Source: Scatosoma sp045537295 (GTDB lineage: Bacteria; Bacillota; Clostridia; Christensenellales; Borkfalkiaceae). Taken from it: DNA of 13,562 nucleotides. The stretch covers positions 1 to 13,562 of the forward strand of contig JAZSPG010000055.1 in the NCBI GenBank assembly GCA_045537295.1, given 5' to 3'. Position 1 is the first letter of the stretch. Every line of letters begins with the position of its first letter. Under the pieces are notes generated by a model, which ran no database searches, was not told the DNA's origin, and saw nothing but the letters and a program-made list of their open reading frames with translations. This document shows, in pieces, positions 8,314 through 13,562 of this stretch. The position numbers and the translations under genes were made by a program.

Positions 8314-8356
8314 ACACTCATTTATGCAAGAAATACTGCATAAATGAGTGTTTTTC
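8314..8356 (+). terminator. Intrinsic terminator of the tRNA operon
   Basis: A perfect 15-bp inverted repeat (8314-8328 with 8337-8351; arm ACACTCATTTATGCA) with an eight-base loop, followed by a T-rich tail to about 8359. It begins three bases after the CCA of tRNA-Lys(CTT). The stem is A/T-rich but long. Confidence 0.9.
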
Positions 8357-8394
8357 TTTGCATTTTTGTATAAATATTTAGTTGTTGTTGCGTT

Positions 8395-8436
8395 TTGACA
8401 ACGATTTTGTCAAGTTTTGGCACACGTTTTGGCACA
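8395..8436. repeat. Clustered short inverted and direct repeats (possible att/arm-type sites)
   Basis: TTGACA (8395-8400) and TGTCAA (8408-8413) form an inverted pair seven bases apart. They are followed at once by GTTTTGGCACA in two direct copies (8414-8424, 8426-8436; period 12). The cluster lies between the tRNA terminator and the recombinase remnant. That position is where recombinase arm-binding or excisionase sites would sit, but this role is inference. The rest of 8357-8456 shows no gene. Confidence 0.4.
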
Positions 8437-8456
8437 TAAAAATCGTTTTTTTTCAT

Positions 8457-8579
8457 CTACCAAACGAGTTTTGTACCTTCTCGTAAAAGATATTCGTCGG
8501 ACAGGTCGGTATACGTCGCATTTAGAACGCTACTGCTATGCCCTACGAAGCGGTTATTTATAAACCGTTTTTTGTTATC
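8457..8579 (-). pseudogene. C-terminal remnant of a tyrosine recombinase (integrase)
   Basis: About 40 codons, open from just after a stop at 8580-8582 to TAG at 8457-8459, encode the end of a phage- or ICE-type integrase. VGHSSS carries the box II Gly-His; nine residues after that His comes the nucleophilic Tyr in TYTDLSDEYL, with codon at 8511-8513. This is the correct spacing for the family. Everything upstream (arm-binding and core-binding domains, the catalytic arginines) is gone; 15 bases further upstream lies the stop codon of the sugar-kinase remnant. No start codon or ribosome site is present, so it cannot make an active enzyme. Its position beside a tRNA array fits an old integrated element. 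Confidence 0.75.
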
Positions 8580-8594
8580 TTAAACAAAGTTAAT

Positions 8595-8815
8595 TTATCT
8601 TTGCACTCTACCGCTCGCGTCGCCACCTGCAAGGTTCATAACTTCCGCTACGGACACAATATTGTAATCGCCTTCAATCGAGTGTTTCAAACAGCTCGCC
8701 GAAACCGCAAATTCAATCGCTTGTTGAGGCGCAAACTCGTTTACAAGCGAATAAATCAAGCCACCACCAAAACTATCACCATCACCAACGCGGTCAACGA
8801 GTTGCATATTCGCTG
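8595..8815 (-). pseudogene. C-terminal remnant of a PfkB-family 2-keto-3-deoxygluconate-type kinase
   Basis: The last ~70 residues of a ribokinase-fold sugar kinase remain. VDRVGDGDSFGGGL matches the PfkB signature with the catalytic Asp (usually GAGD; here GDGD). It continues through FAVSASCLKHSIEGD to a GGDASGRVQR end, which is typical of KDG kinases. KDG kinase phosphorylates 2-keto-3-deoxygluconate from pectin and uronate breakdown. The N-terminal three quarters, including substrate-binding residues, are missing. The reading frame is joined directly to a piece of araD, with the join near 8793-8815. Any translation could only start at internal ATGs (for example 8855) and would give a non-functional chimera. 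Family assignment is good; the exact substrate is inferred from the ending. Confidence 0.75.
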
Positions 8816-9036
8816 TCGGATTCGCCATAAGCGTATGCCAAGCCATCATTGCCACCTCTTCTAATACGATTGAATTTTCTACCGCTTTACTTGCGTTCTT
8901 ACCCCAGAGGGCTTTATTACGATAAGACCCTTTTACCTGTCAATTCCCGACACGTTGCCCCAAGTCAGCGTTACTAAATTATTTTTACTAGCTGTAAATT
9001 GCTTTCAAATACTTCTTTTTTAAGTTCTTCTAACAT
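8800..9036 (-). pseudogene. araD: Broken araD (L-ribulose-5-phosphate 4-epimerase) with internal deletion
   Basis: The start is well preserved: ATG 9036 has an AAAGGA site seven bases upstream and opens MLEELKKEVFESNLQLVK, an AraD N-terminus. Loss of one base in an A run (8982-8986, now A5) shifts the frame to a stop at 8974-8976. In the shifted frame the family sequence resumes as LVTLTWGNVSGIDR, then hits a TAA (8933-8935) where a Glu codon is expected, then KGLIVIKPSGV. From about 8906 the sequence jumps to the late AraD segment GKNASKAVENS / IVLEEVAMMAWHTL, so about 140 residues are missing. It ends fused to the kinase remnant. The intact enzyme (about 230 aa) makes D-xylulose-5-phosphate in L-arabinose catabolism. 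It followed the PHP gene by 27 bases, in the same operon. Confidence 0.82.
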
Positions 9037-9063
9037 ATTGCTATCCTTTTTAGAGAATATTTT

Positions 9064-9864
9064 TTATAAAAGAGGTTTCCACTTATCTTTTTCTTCTAAT
9101 TGCAACAAATCTACCGCGCGCTGACAATTTTCTAACATTTGAAAATCCTTGGGCTCATGTGCGTCACTACCGCAATAAAACTTGCACCCGCACGATTTTG
9201 CTATACGGTACGGTCTTAAAATTATCTCCCTTTCTTGCCCTGAAAAATCCATATCGCCTGCATTAAGCTCAATCCCAATGCCTACCTTGGAAGCTTTTTG
9301 GAATAATCTACGCAGTTCGTTCGAGTCGATTAAATTTAACGTTTCTAAAAACGTATCGCGTTCGTTTGCTATTAAACTACAAGTTAAATGCGCTATACCA
9401 ACTTTATGAAAGGGCAAATCCATATCTAACACGGCGTCAAAACGCTCAACCCAGTTATTCGCAAGCATATGCTTATCCGCATTATCCCAACGCAACCCCG
9501 TCATATGATGGAAGTGCGTTGTGGAAATAATCATAAAATCAAAATCATTCCAACGTTCTCTCGGAACGCCCACCACATTACTACTGTCTAAATCCGTTTC
9601 ACACCCAAATAAAAATTTTACTTTTTCATCTTGGGGCAACGGCAAAGACTGGGAAATATGTTCAAAGTTTTGCGCTTCATACCACCAATTTACTTTTGTG
9701 TTACACGCTACTGCTTTATCCCAATAATGGTCGGTTACGCAAATTGTGTTTAATCCTTTTTCTTTTGCGTATTGCAGAATACGCGCGGGCGATTGTTCAT
9801 TGTTCTGAGAACAAATAGATAATTTTGTATGTATGTGTAAATCGTGGTCAACTATAAATTTCAT
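9064..9864 (-). CDS. PHP-domain metal-dependent phosphoesterase
   Basis: A 266-residue cytoplasmic protein with the full set of PHP metal ligands: H10-x-H12 (DLHIHT), D45-H46 (VTDH), E89 (GCETD), H117/H119 (STTHFHH), H159 (IAHL) and D234-x-H236 (SDAHEP). The PHP family hydrolyses phosphate esters, as in histidinol-phosphate phosphatase; here no histidine genes are nearby and the substrate is unknown. Start ATG 9864 has AAGGG nine bases upstream. It sits 52 bases after a DMT transporter gene and 27 bases before the broken araD, on the same strand, so it was co-transcribed with the sugar genes. A role on a sugar phosphate is inferred from that context only. No damage is visible. Confidence 0.85.
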   Translation of the reverse strand: MKFIVDHDLHIHTKLSICSQNNEQSPARILQYAKEKGLNTICVTDHYWDKAVACNTKVNWWYEAQNFEHISQSLPLPQDEKVKFLFGCETDLDSSNVVGVPRERWNDFDFMIISTTHFHHMTGLRWDNADKHMLANNWVERFDAVLDMDLPFHKVGIAHLTCSLIANERDTFLETLNLIDSNELRRLFQKASKVGIGIELNAGDMDFSGQEREIILRPYRIAKSCGCKFYCGSDAHEPKDFQMLENCQRAVDLLQLEEKDKWKPLL

Positions 9865-9916
9865 CTCGATTATCCCTTCTTTTTTATTATTGCTTTAACT
9901 TTCATTTTCCTTTCTC

Positions 9917-10783
9917 TTAAATTGACAAAATGCCTACGGATATCATACCGATAAATACCCCGACCCATTGCCACCAGTACATTTTTTCCCTAAAAACAAT
10001 TCCAGAAAAAATGGTCGTCAACATCAAACTCCCTATACTGATTACAGGATATATTAAGCTCACCGAAAGCGTGGAACTCGCCAACAGTATAACGCACAAA
10101 TTTAATACGCCGTTAAATATCCCTGCGAATGTAGGAATGTACCACGTCTTTTTTAGGATTTGAACAGAATTTATTTTATCACTTTTTAAATAGTCCGCTA
10201 AACATATTACCGCGGATATTGCCATCGCCAACACCATTAAAAAGGTGCCGTACATACCGTTAAAATGTATTTGTTGCGTTCGTTGCGTAATGGAACAGCC
10301 TGCATTTCCGATAAAAGCCAACAACGCATATATCAACCACTTTGCATTGATTTTGCTTTCTTCTTTTTTACCTTGATACAAGCATAACCATAATGCTACA
10401 ACTACGAGTACCAAGCCCAATAATATGAAAACGGTAACCTTAGAATCCCAAAAAATGAAACCCCATACCGTTGTTCCCACCAAGGACAACTGCATAAATA
10501 ACGACGTTAACACCACAGGTCCGATTTTTAAGGCTCGAATCATACAAACGTTGCAAAGCGTATAAAAGCAGGCAAATAGCAATGCGTACCAAATAACATT
10601 CCAATTCAAACTGAAATCCGCAAAAAATATAACAAGCCAAAAGGCAAACATACTCGTTATGGATAAAAACGAATACAAAGACGAAGAATCTTTCATCTTT
10701 TTGTTTACTTTATTGTAACACGCGCCCATTATGCTTTCTGATGACGCAAACACCACCGCTCCAATTAGATATATATAGGGCAT
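9917..10783 (-). CDS. DMT-superfamily (EamA-type) membrane transporter
   Basis: A 288-residue protein with about ten hydrophobic segments in two five-helix halves (roughly 3-136 and 147-287), the EamA/DMT layout. ALKIGPVVLTSLFMQLSLVGTTVWG in the first half and ASSTLSVSLIYPVISIGSLM in the second are the usual repeat positions before the last helices. The end, WWQWVGVFIGMISVGIL, is the typical final helix. Start ATG 10783 has GGGAG ten bases upstream. DMT transporters move small metabolites, including sugars and sugar derivatives; the substrate here is not readable from sequence. It lies 93 bases after the GH28-like gene on the same strand, so it plausibly handles a product or substrate of that enzyme. 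It appears intact, unlike the other DMT gene at 13196. Confidence 0.85.
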   Translation of the reverse strand: MPYIYLIGAVVFASSESIMGACYNKVNKKMKDSSSLYSFLSITSMFAFWLVIFFADFSLNWNVIWYALLFACFYTLCNVCMIRALKIGPVVLTSLFMQLSLVGTTVWGFIFWDSKVTVFILLGLVLVVVALWLCLYQGKKEESKINAKWLIYALLAFIGNAGCSITQRTQQIHFNGMYGTFLMVLAMAISAVICLADYLKSDKINSVQILKKTWYIPTFAGIFNGVLNLCVILLASSTLSVSLIYPVISIGSLMLTTIFSGIVFREKMYWWQWVGVFIGMISVGILSI

Positions 10784-10876
10784 TTATTTTTTTCTCCCAT
10801 AAAATAAGTTTTCTTTTGCTGGTCTTTTACCGTTCCACAAATCGAACAAATTAAGCTAGGACAATAAAACGCGCAT

Positions 10877-12400
10877 TTACTTACTTGTTTTTTCGATAAA
10901 GGTTATATTTTGAACGAATTGATTTTTTTGCGTTTGTTTCTCAAATAACCGTTTTGAAACAAGTTCGCCGTTCCAATATATATTTTCAAAAGTAATATCC
11001 TCACACATACTTTTTGAATTATCGCCTATAAACACAAAATACGGTTTTTGCACCGAATACAATTGTAAATTTTTCACCCAAACGCCTTGAATAGAGCCAA
11101 GCTCTTGTTCCGTTTTAATAAGCGAATATTCAAAATGCTTACTCACTTCAAAATGCACCAAACTCCCGCCGTAATCTACGTCGTGAATATCAATATAAAC
11201 GTCCTCATCCGTCCCTTGTATCGTATTTTTCAGCATATAATCTTCATATTCCACGATAATATCCTTGAATACGACGTCGTGAATTTTTGCATTATCCACC
11301 AACCATATTGCAACCGCCATTCCCGTAGTATGTATCAATTTACAATCTTCAAAAGTAACGTCTTTCACTTCTTTGGCGTATGTTTCCGTTCCCACCTGTA
11401 AATTTTTACCCCAATCATTCCAAACCACGCAATTTTTAATAAGAATATTTTGACAAACAAAAGATAACTTGTCTTCGTTTTCGTTGCTTAAAAAGCGGTC
11501 ATAGTCGTAATTCGCAAAACCGCGTACGCAAATGCTGTCGTCGTAAGTACGCAAAAAGCTGTTCGTCAGCGAACCGTTCGTGCAATTCACAAAATGTACT
11601 CCGTCTGAATTAAACCGCCAACAACCGATAAGCTTAATATTGTTAACGCGAATATTTTCGCACGAGAGCGAATTGATTGTATATACCAACGGGTCACGAA
11701 TCGTAATCCCGTCTATTTCCACGTTTTTGCAACAAACGAAATTGATTGCGTGCTCACGCTCGGCGTTCTCTACCGCCGTTTGATTTCTCTCTTCGTTCAT
11801 TTCAAATAAAATCTTTTCTTTATTCCTGCTGTTATCCAAAATTCCCCTGCCGAGAATTTTGATATTTTCCGCGTGCAAGCCAAAAATAGTTCCGTAAACA
11901 ACCGCTCCCTCGTCAAGATACAGCGTTTGTCCGCTTTGTAAATACAAATCCCCTACGTTATGCTCGCCCGCGCCAAAATACAATACGTTCTCGCCGTTTT
12001 TATCCAGTTCATAACAAGAAATAGGGTCGATAAATACGTGCAAAGCACGACTTCTGCCATATGGTTCTACCGTAAATTGAGCCGTACCGTTTACACAGAT
12101 TGTAATGATGCCGTTCGCGTCCGTTCTTGCCTGTAATGCAAGCGACCTTGGACGAATACGTACTGTGTACGATAAAACCCTTGGAACGATTTTAAGCTCC
12201 ACTTCTTCGTCTGATTGCATAGATAAAAAATTGACAAGCTCCGTTTGTTCTATTTGTCTTTGATGTCCTGGCCACCGACGCTTATAGGGATATGCTGACA
12301 CTCTCGCGGTATTTAACTCGACTTTTTCACCGTTTACGTATACTTCGTAATCCTCGCAAGTTTCTTGGGTTTTTGTTACAGGATATACTTTTACTGGCAT
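10877..12400 (-). CDS. GH28-like right-handed beta-helix glycosidase
   Basis: A 507-residue protein. Residues 1-135 look like an N-terminal beta-sandwich. Residues about 150-470 show repeated short beta-strand coils of a parallel beta-helix (ENIKILG, KNVEIDGITI, ENIRVNNIKL, KDVTFEDCKL). GH28-type acidic residues are present: N264-S-D266-G267 (for NTDG) and D287-D288 in RTYDDSICVRG. The usual G-H-G and R-I-K motifs are not obvious; GTET stands near the expected His site. GH28 enzymes cleave galacturonan or rhamnogalacturonan, but other beta-helix glycosidase families remain possible. There is no signal peptide, so it probably acts in the cytoplasm on imported oligosaccharides. ATG 12400 has AGGAGA eight bases upstream. 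It is intact within a damaged operon, next to remnants of araD and KDG kinase that fit pectin breakdown. Confidence 0.75.
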   Translation of the reverse strand: MPVKVYPVTKTQETCEDYEVYVNGEKVELNTARVSAYPYKRRWPGHQRQIEQTELVNFLSMQSDEEVELKIVPRVLSYTVRIRPRSLALQARTDANGIITICVNGTAQFTVEPYGRSRALHVFIDPISCYELDKNGENVLYFGAGEHNVGDLYLQSGQTLYLDEGAVVYGTIFGLHAENIKILGRGILDNSRNKEKILFEMNEERNQTAVENAEREHAINFVCCKNVEIDGITIRDPLVYTINSLSCENIRVNNIKLIGCWRFNSDGVHFVNCTNGSLTNSFLRTYDDSICVRGFANYDYDRFLSNENEDKLSFVCQNILIKNCVVWNDWGKNLQVGTETYAKEVKDVTFEDCKLIHTTGMAVAIWLVDNAKIHDVVFKDIIVEYEDYMLKNTIQGTDEDVYIDIHDVDYGGSLVHFEVSKHFEYSLIKTEQELGSIQGVWVKNLQLYSVQKPYFVFIGDNSKSMCEDITFENIYWNGELVSKRLFEKQTQKNQFVQNITFIEKTSK

Positions 12401-12462
12401 ATTCTTTTCTCCTAAATTATCATTTTAATTTTATGCTCGTACTATGCGCCGTTACGCTTCAA

Positions 12463-12880
12463 TCATTCAAGCCTTTCCTTTTCGATTAGCTCTGCAAGTC
12501 GCATCATTTGGTACGCCGTTAGTTGCAAGCAGTTAATCCAAAAATTCTTATAGCCGTATTCACAATTTTCTCCCATCCAAAAGGTTGGAATACAACCCGT
12601 TTCTACGTTCTGCACGCGCGTAATCATATCCGCAAGCGCCATCGCTTTTTCTAAGCACAAGCGTTCGCCCGTTAATTTATATAAATCGCTAAACGCCGTC
12701 ATTATCGTCGCCGTACTCGAATCGATAGGAACATAACAATCATACTGCTCTAAACCGGCGGGAGAATGTAAAGGCTCTGCACCCCAGTCCGCTTTATTCC
12801 ATTTTGGATACTCTCCCCAAACGACGAATTGGTCTTCCACGAAACGCATTAAGTCTACGGCTTCCGAAACCATAAAATCG
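12463..12880 (-). pseudogene. C-terminal fragment of a putative carbohydrate-active (alpha/alpha-barrel type) enzyme
   Basis: About 135 codons remain, from roughly VSEAVDLMRFVEDQFV to a stop at 12463. Segments such as WGEYPKWN, GLEQYDCYVPIDSSTAT, YKLTGERLCLEKAMALAD and VQNVETGCIPTFWM, rich in Trp, Tyr and amphipathic helices, resemble the last helices of (alpha/alpha)6-barrel glycosidases or related glycan enzymes. I cannot name the family with confidence. The reading frame stays open upstream to ATG 12957, but those first ~25 codons are an out-of-frame reading of the transporter fragment, so the N-terminus has been lost. It precedes the GH28-like gene by 62 bases on the same strand and probably belonged to the same pathway. 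Whether the fragment is made or has activity is unknown. Confidence 0.6.
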
Positions 12881-13196
12881 GCAAAATCATACCACCGAGC
12901 ATTGCGTATATAGAATACACCGACAGATTTACACGCTTCAACGCCTTTAAGGAACACAGCGTAAAAAGAAACGAATTGATAAAACCCACGAACGCCATAA
13001 ACAGTGTAAACGGTGTATATTCAAACTGAAATTTGTTGGTAAACAGTAGAATTAGCGCGCCGAGCAAACTTCCAAACACGCTTAAAAACATTGTTTGGAA
13101 TAATCCGTTGCCCATCTTTTTTGCGTATTCGCTGTTCGTTAAAAACTGAGAACCAAAGAGCACTACGACAATACATACCAACCCATAATATATCAT
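12865..13196 (-). pseudogene. N-terminal fragment of a second DMT-family transporter
   Basis: The first ~105 residues of a ten-helix transporter survive. MIYYGLVCIVVVLFGSQF is helix 1, and three further hydrophobic segments end in AMLGGMILP, the usual lead into helix 5. The sequence then leaves the family after PIL and stops ten bases later at 12855. From about 12865-12880 the DNA is that of the adjacent enzyme fragment in another frame, so the two genes were fused by a deletion that removed the transporter C-terminus and the enzyme N-terminus. Start ATG 13196 has only a weak AAAGG four bases upstream. A protein of about half length would not be expected to transport. Confidence 0.72.
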
Positions 13197-13198
13197 AA

Positions 13199-13294
13199 CG
13201 CCTTTGCTTTACCGCACCCGAACAAAAACAAAGATTTTTCCGTTATGAAGGCGACGACTACGATATCCCCTATTTTGACGACAGTCCGTATTAA
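13199..13294 (+). pseudogene. C-terminal tail of an unidentified plus-strand gene
   Basis: Between an in-frame stop at 13196-13198 and TAA at 13292-13294, the plus strand encodes about 31 residues that look like a genuine protein end. FTAPEQKQRFFRYEGDD is followed by YDIPYFDDSPY, hydrophilic and acidic with no low-complexity DNA. No start codon or ribosome site precedes it, and it abuts the start of the transporter fragment on the other strand. I do not recognise the family. It is best read as the stump of a gene cut when the accessory segment was inserted or rearranged, and may mark a boundary. Confidence 0.4.
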
Positions 13295-13318
13295 AAATAA
13301 GCTCCAAACGCTTGACAA
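13290..13318 (-). promoter_or_regulatory. Candidate promoter of the minus-strand sugar operon
   Basis: On the minus strand TTGTCA (13313-13318), 17 bases, then TTTAAT (13290-13295), each matching consensus at five of six positions. Transcription would start near 13283, about 87 bases before the transporter fragment. The -35 box overlaps that of the plus-strand promoter at 13312, so the two may compete. Confidence 0.4.
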
Positions 13319-13339
13319 ATGTTTACGATTGAGTATAAT
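13312..13339 (+). promoter_or_regulatory. Strong plus-strand promoter at the right end
   Basis: A perfect TTGACA (13312-13317), 16 bases, and a perfect TATAAT (13334-13339). Transcription would begin near 13346 and run rightwards into the short frames at 13362-13562 and beyond the window. No terminator or riboswitch fold was recognised between it and the edge. Confidence 0.75.
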
Positions 13340-13361
13340 ATCGTATTAACATTATTCTCGT

Positions 13362-13520
13362 TTGGATAATTTCAGCGGAACGCATTATGCGCTTATCACA
13401 CTCGTAATATCGGGAATTAGCAAGGAGAAAATTATAGGATTAAGCATACGCACTTATCTTTCCGCTAAAAGTACGCTTGCAAAGCCTATAAAATATAAAA
13501 TGAAGGAGATTGAATTATAG
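13362..13520 (+). CDS. Unidentified short open frame behind a strong promoter
   Basis: A 52-codon frame from TTG 13362 to TAG 13518-13520 encodes a basic, partly hydrophobic peptide (LITLVISGISKEKI in the middle, then LSAKSTLAKPIKYKMKEIEL at the end). The frame is open back to a stop at 13347-13349 and has no ATG at its head. No ribosome site precedes the TTG, and the predicted transcript start is only ~16 bases upstream. It could be a degraded gene tail, a leader peptide, or chance. I do not recognise a family. Confidence 0.25.
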   Translation: MDNFSGTHYALITLVISGISKEKIIGLSIRTYLSAKSTLAKPIKYKMKEIEL

Positions 13521-13562
13521 AGAGTTACAGAAATTAAACGAAATTATTAAAGCACTTAAATC
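13510..13562 (+). CDS. Possible gene start running off the right edge
   Basis: A frame opening at TTG 13510 reads MNYRELQKLNEIIKALK to the window edge, a plausible helical N-terminus. An AAGGAG lies at 13503-13508, which is too close to the TTG (one base) for normal initiation, and no ATG is available at better spacing. It overlaps the end of the preceding short frame. This is either a real gene with an odd start or a broken one; the sequence beyond the window would decide. Confidence 0.25.
   Translation, partial: MNYRELQKLNEIIKALK

Noticed and set aside
8538..8864. 108-codon plus-strand ORF
   Set aside because: It is the shadow of the minus-strand kinase and araD remnants, which match known families.
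12881..12957. First 25 codons of the 164-codon enzyme frame as its true N-terminus
   Set aside because: The DNA encodes transporter-like sequence in another frame, so these codons are probably accidental.
8357..13562. CRISPR array, toxin-antitoxin, restriction or other defence system
   Set aside because: No spaced repeats and no recognisable nuclease, methylase or toxin motifs; the region is sugar metabolism and remnants.

Overview
The window looks like a piece of an uncultured, low-to-moderate GC Clostridia-type (Firmicutes) chromosome, probably from a gut-like habitat. The reasons are the miaB-mutS gene order, CCA-encoded tRNAs in a compact cluster, sigma-A-like TTGACA/TATAAT promoters, mostly clear Shine-Dalgarno sites, and a plant-glycan (pectin-type) sugar locus. 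The genus cannot be fixed from this sequence alone.

Positions 1-8351 are ordinary core genome. On the minus strand miaB and mutS form an operon behind a near-consensus promoter; mutS runs off the left edge before its ATPase motifs. Divergent from miaB is a class A penicillin-binding protein with a C-terminal FN3-like domain. It converges on purH (bifunctional purine biosynthesis), and the two share a 15-bp-stem bidirectional terminator. A small DUF1294-like membrane protein diverges from purH. A strong promoter then drives six tRNAs (Gly-TCC, Arg-TCT, His-GTG, Gln-TTG, Lys-TTT, Lys-CTT), ended by a perfect 15-bp hairpin terminator.

Positions 8352-13562 are accessory and visibly eroded. Immediately after the tRNA array lie short repeats and the last ~40 codons of a tyrosine recombinase, so this is probably an old island inserted at the tRNA cluster. 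The minus-strand operon that follows, in transcription order, is: N-terminal piece of a DMT-family transporter / C-terminal piece of a putative carbohydrate-active enzyme / intact GH28-like beta-helix glycosidase / intact DMT transporter / intact PHP-domain phosphoesterase / remnants of araD (L-ribulose-5-phosphate 4-epimerase) fused by deletion to the C-terminus of a 2-keto-3-deoxygluconate-type kinase. The surviving and broken genes together point to a former pectin, uronate and arabinose utilisation locus now losing parts by internal deletions.

The right end (13197-13562) holds a plus-strand C-terminal gene tail, a pair of overlapping divergent promoters, and one or two unidentified short plus-strand reading frames. 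I found no CRISPR array, intact insertion sequence or recognisable defence system. The most interesting signals are the deletion-scar architecture of the sugar operon and a C3-A70 acceptor mismatch in tRNA-Lys(TTT).
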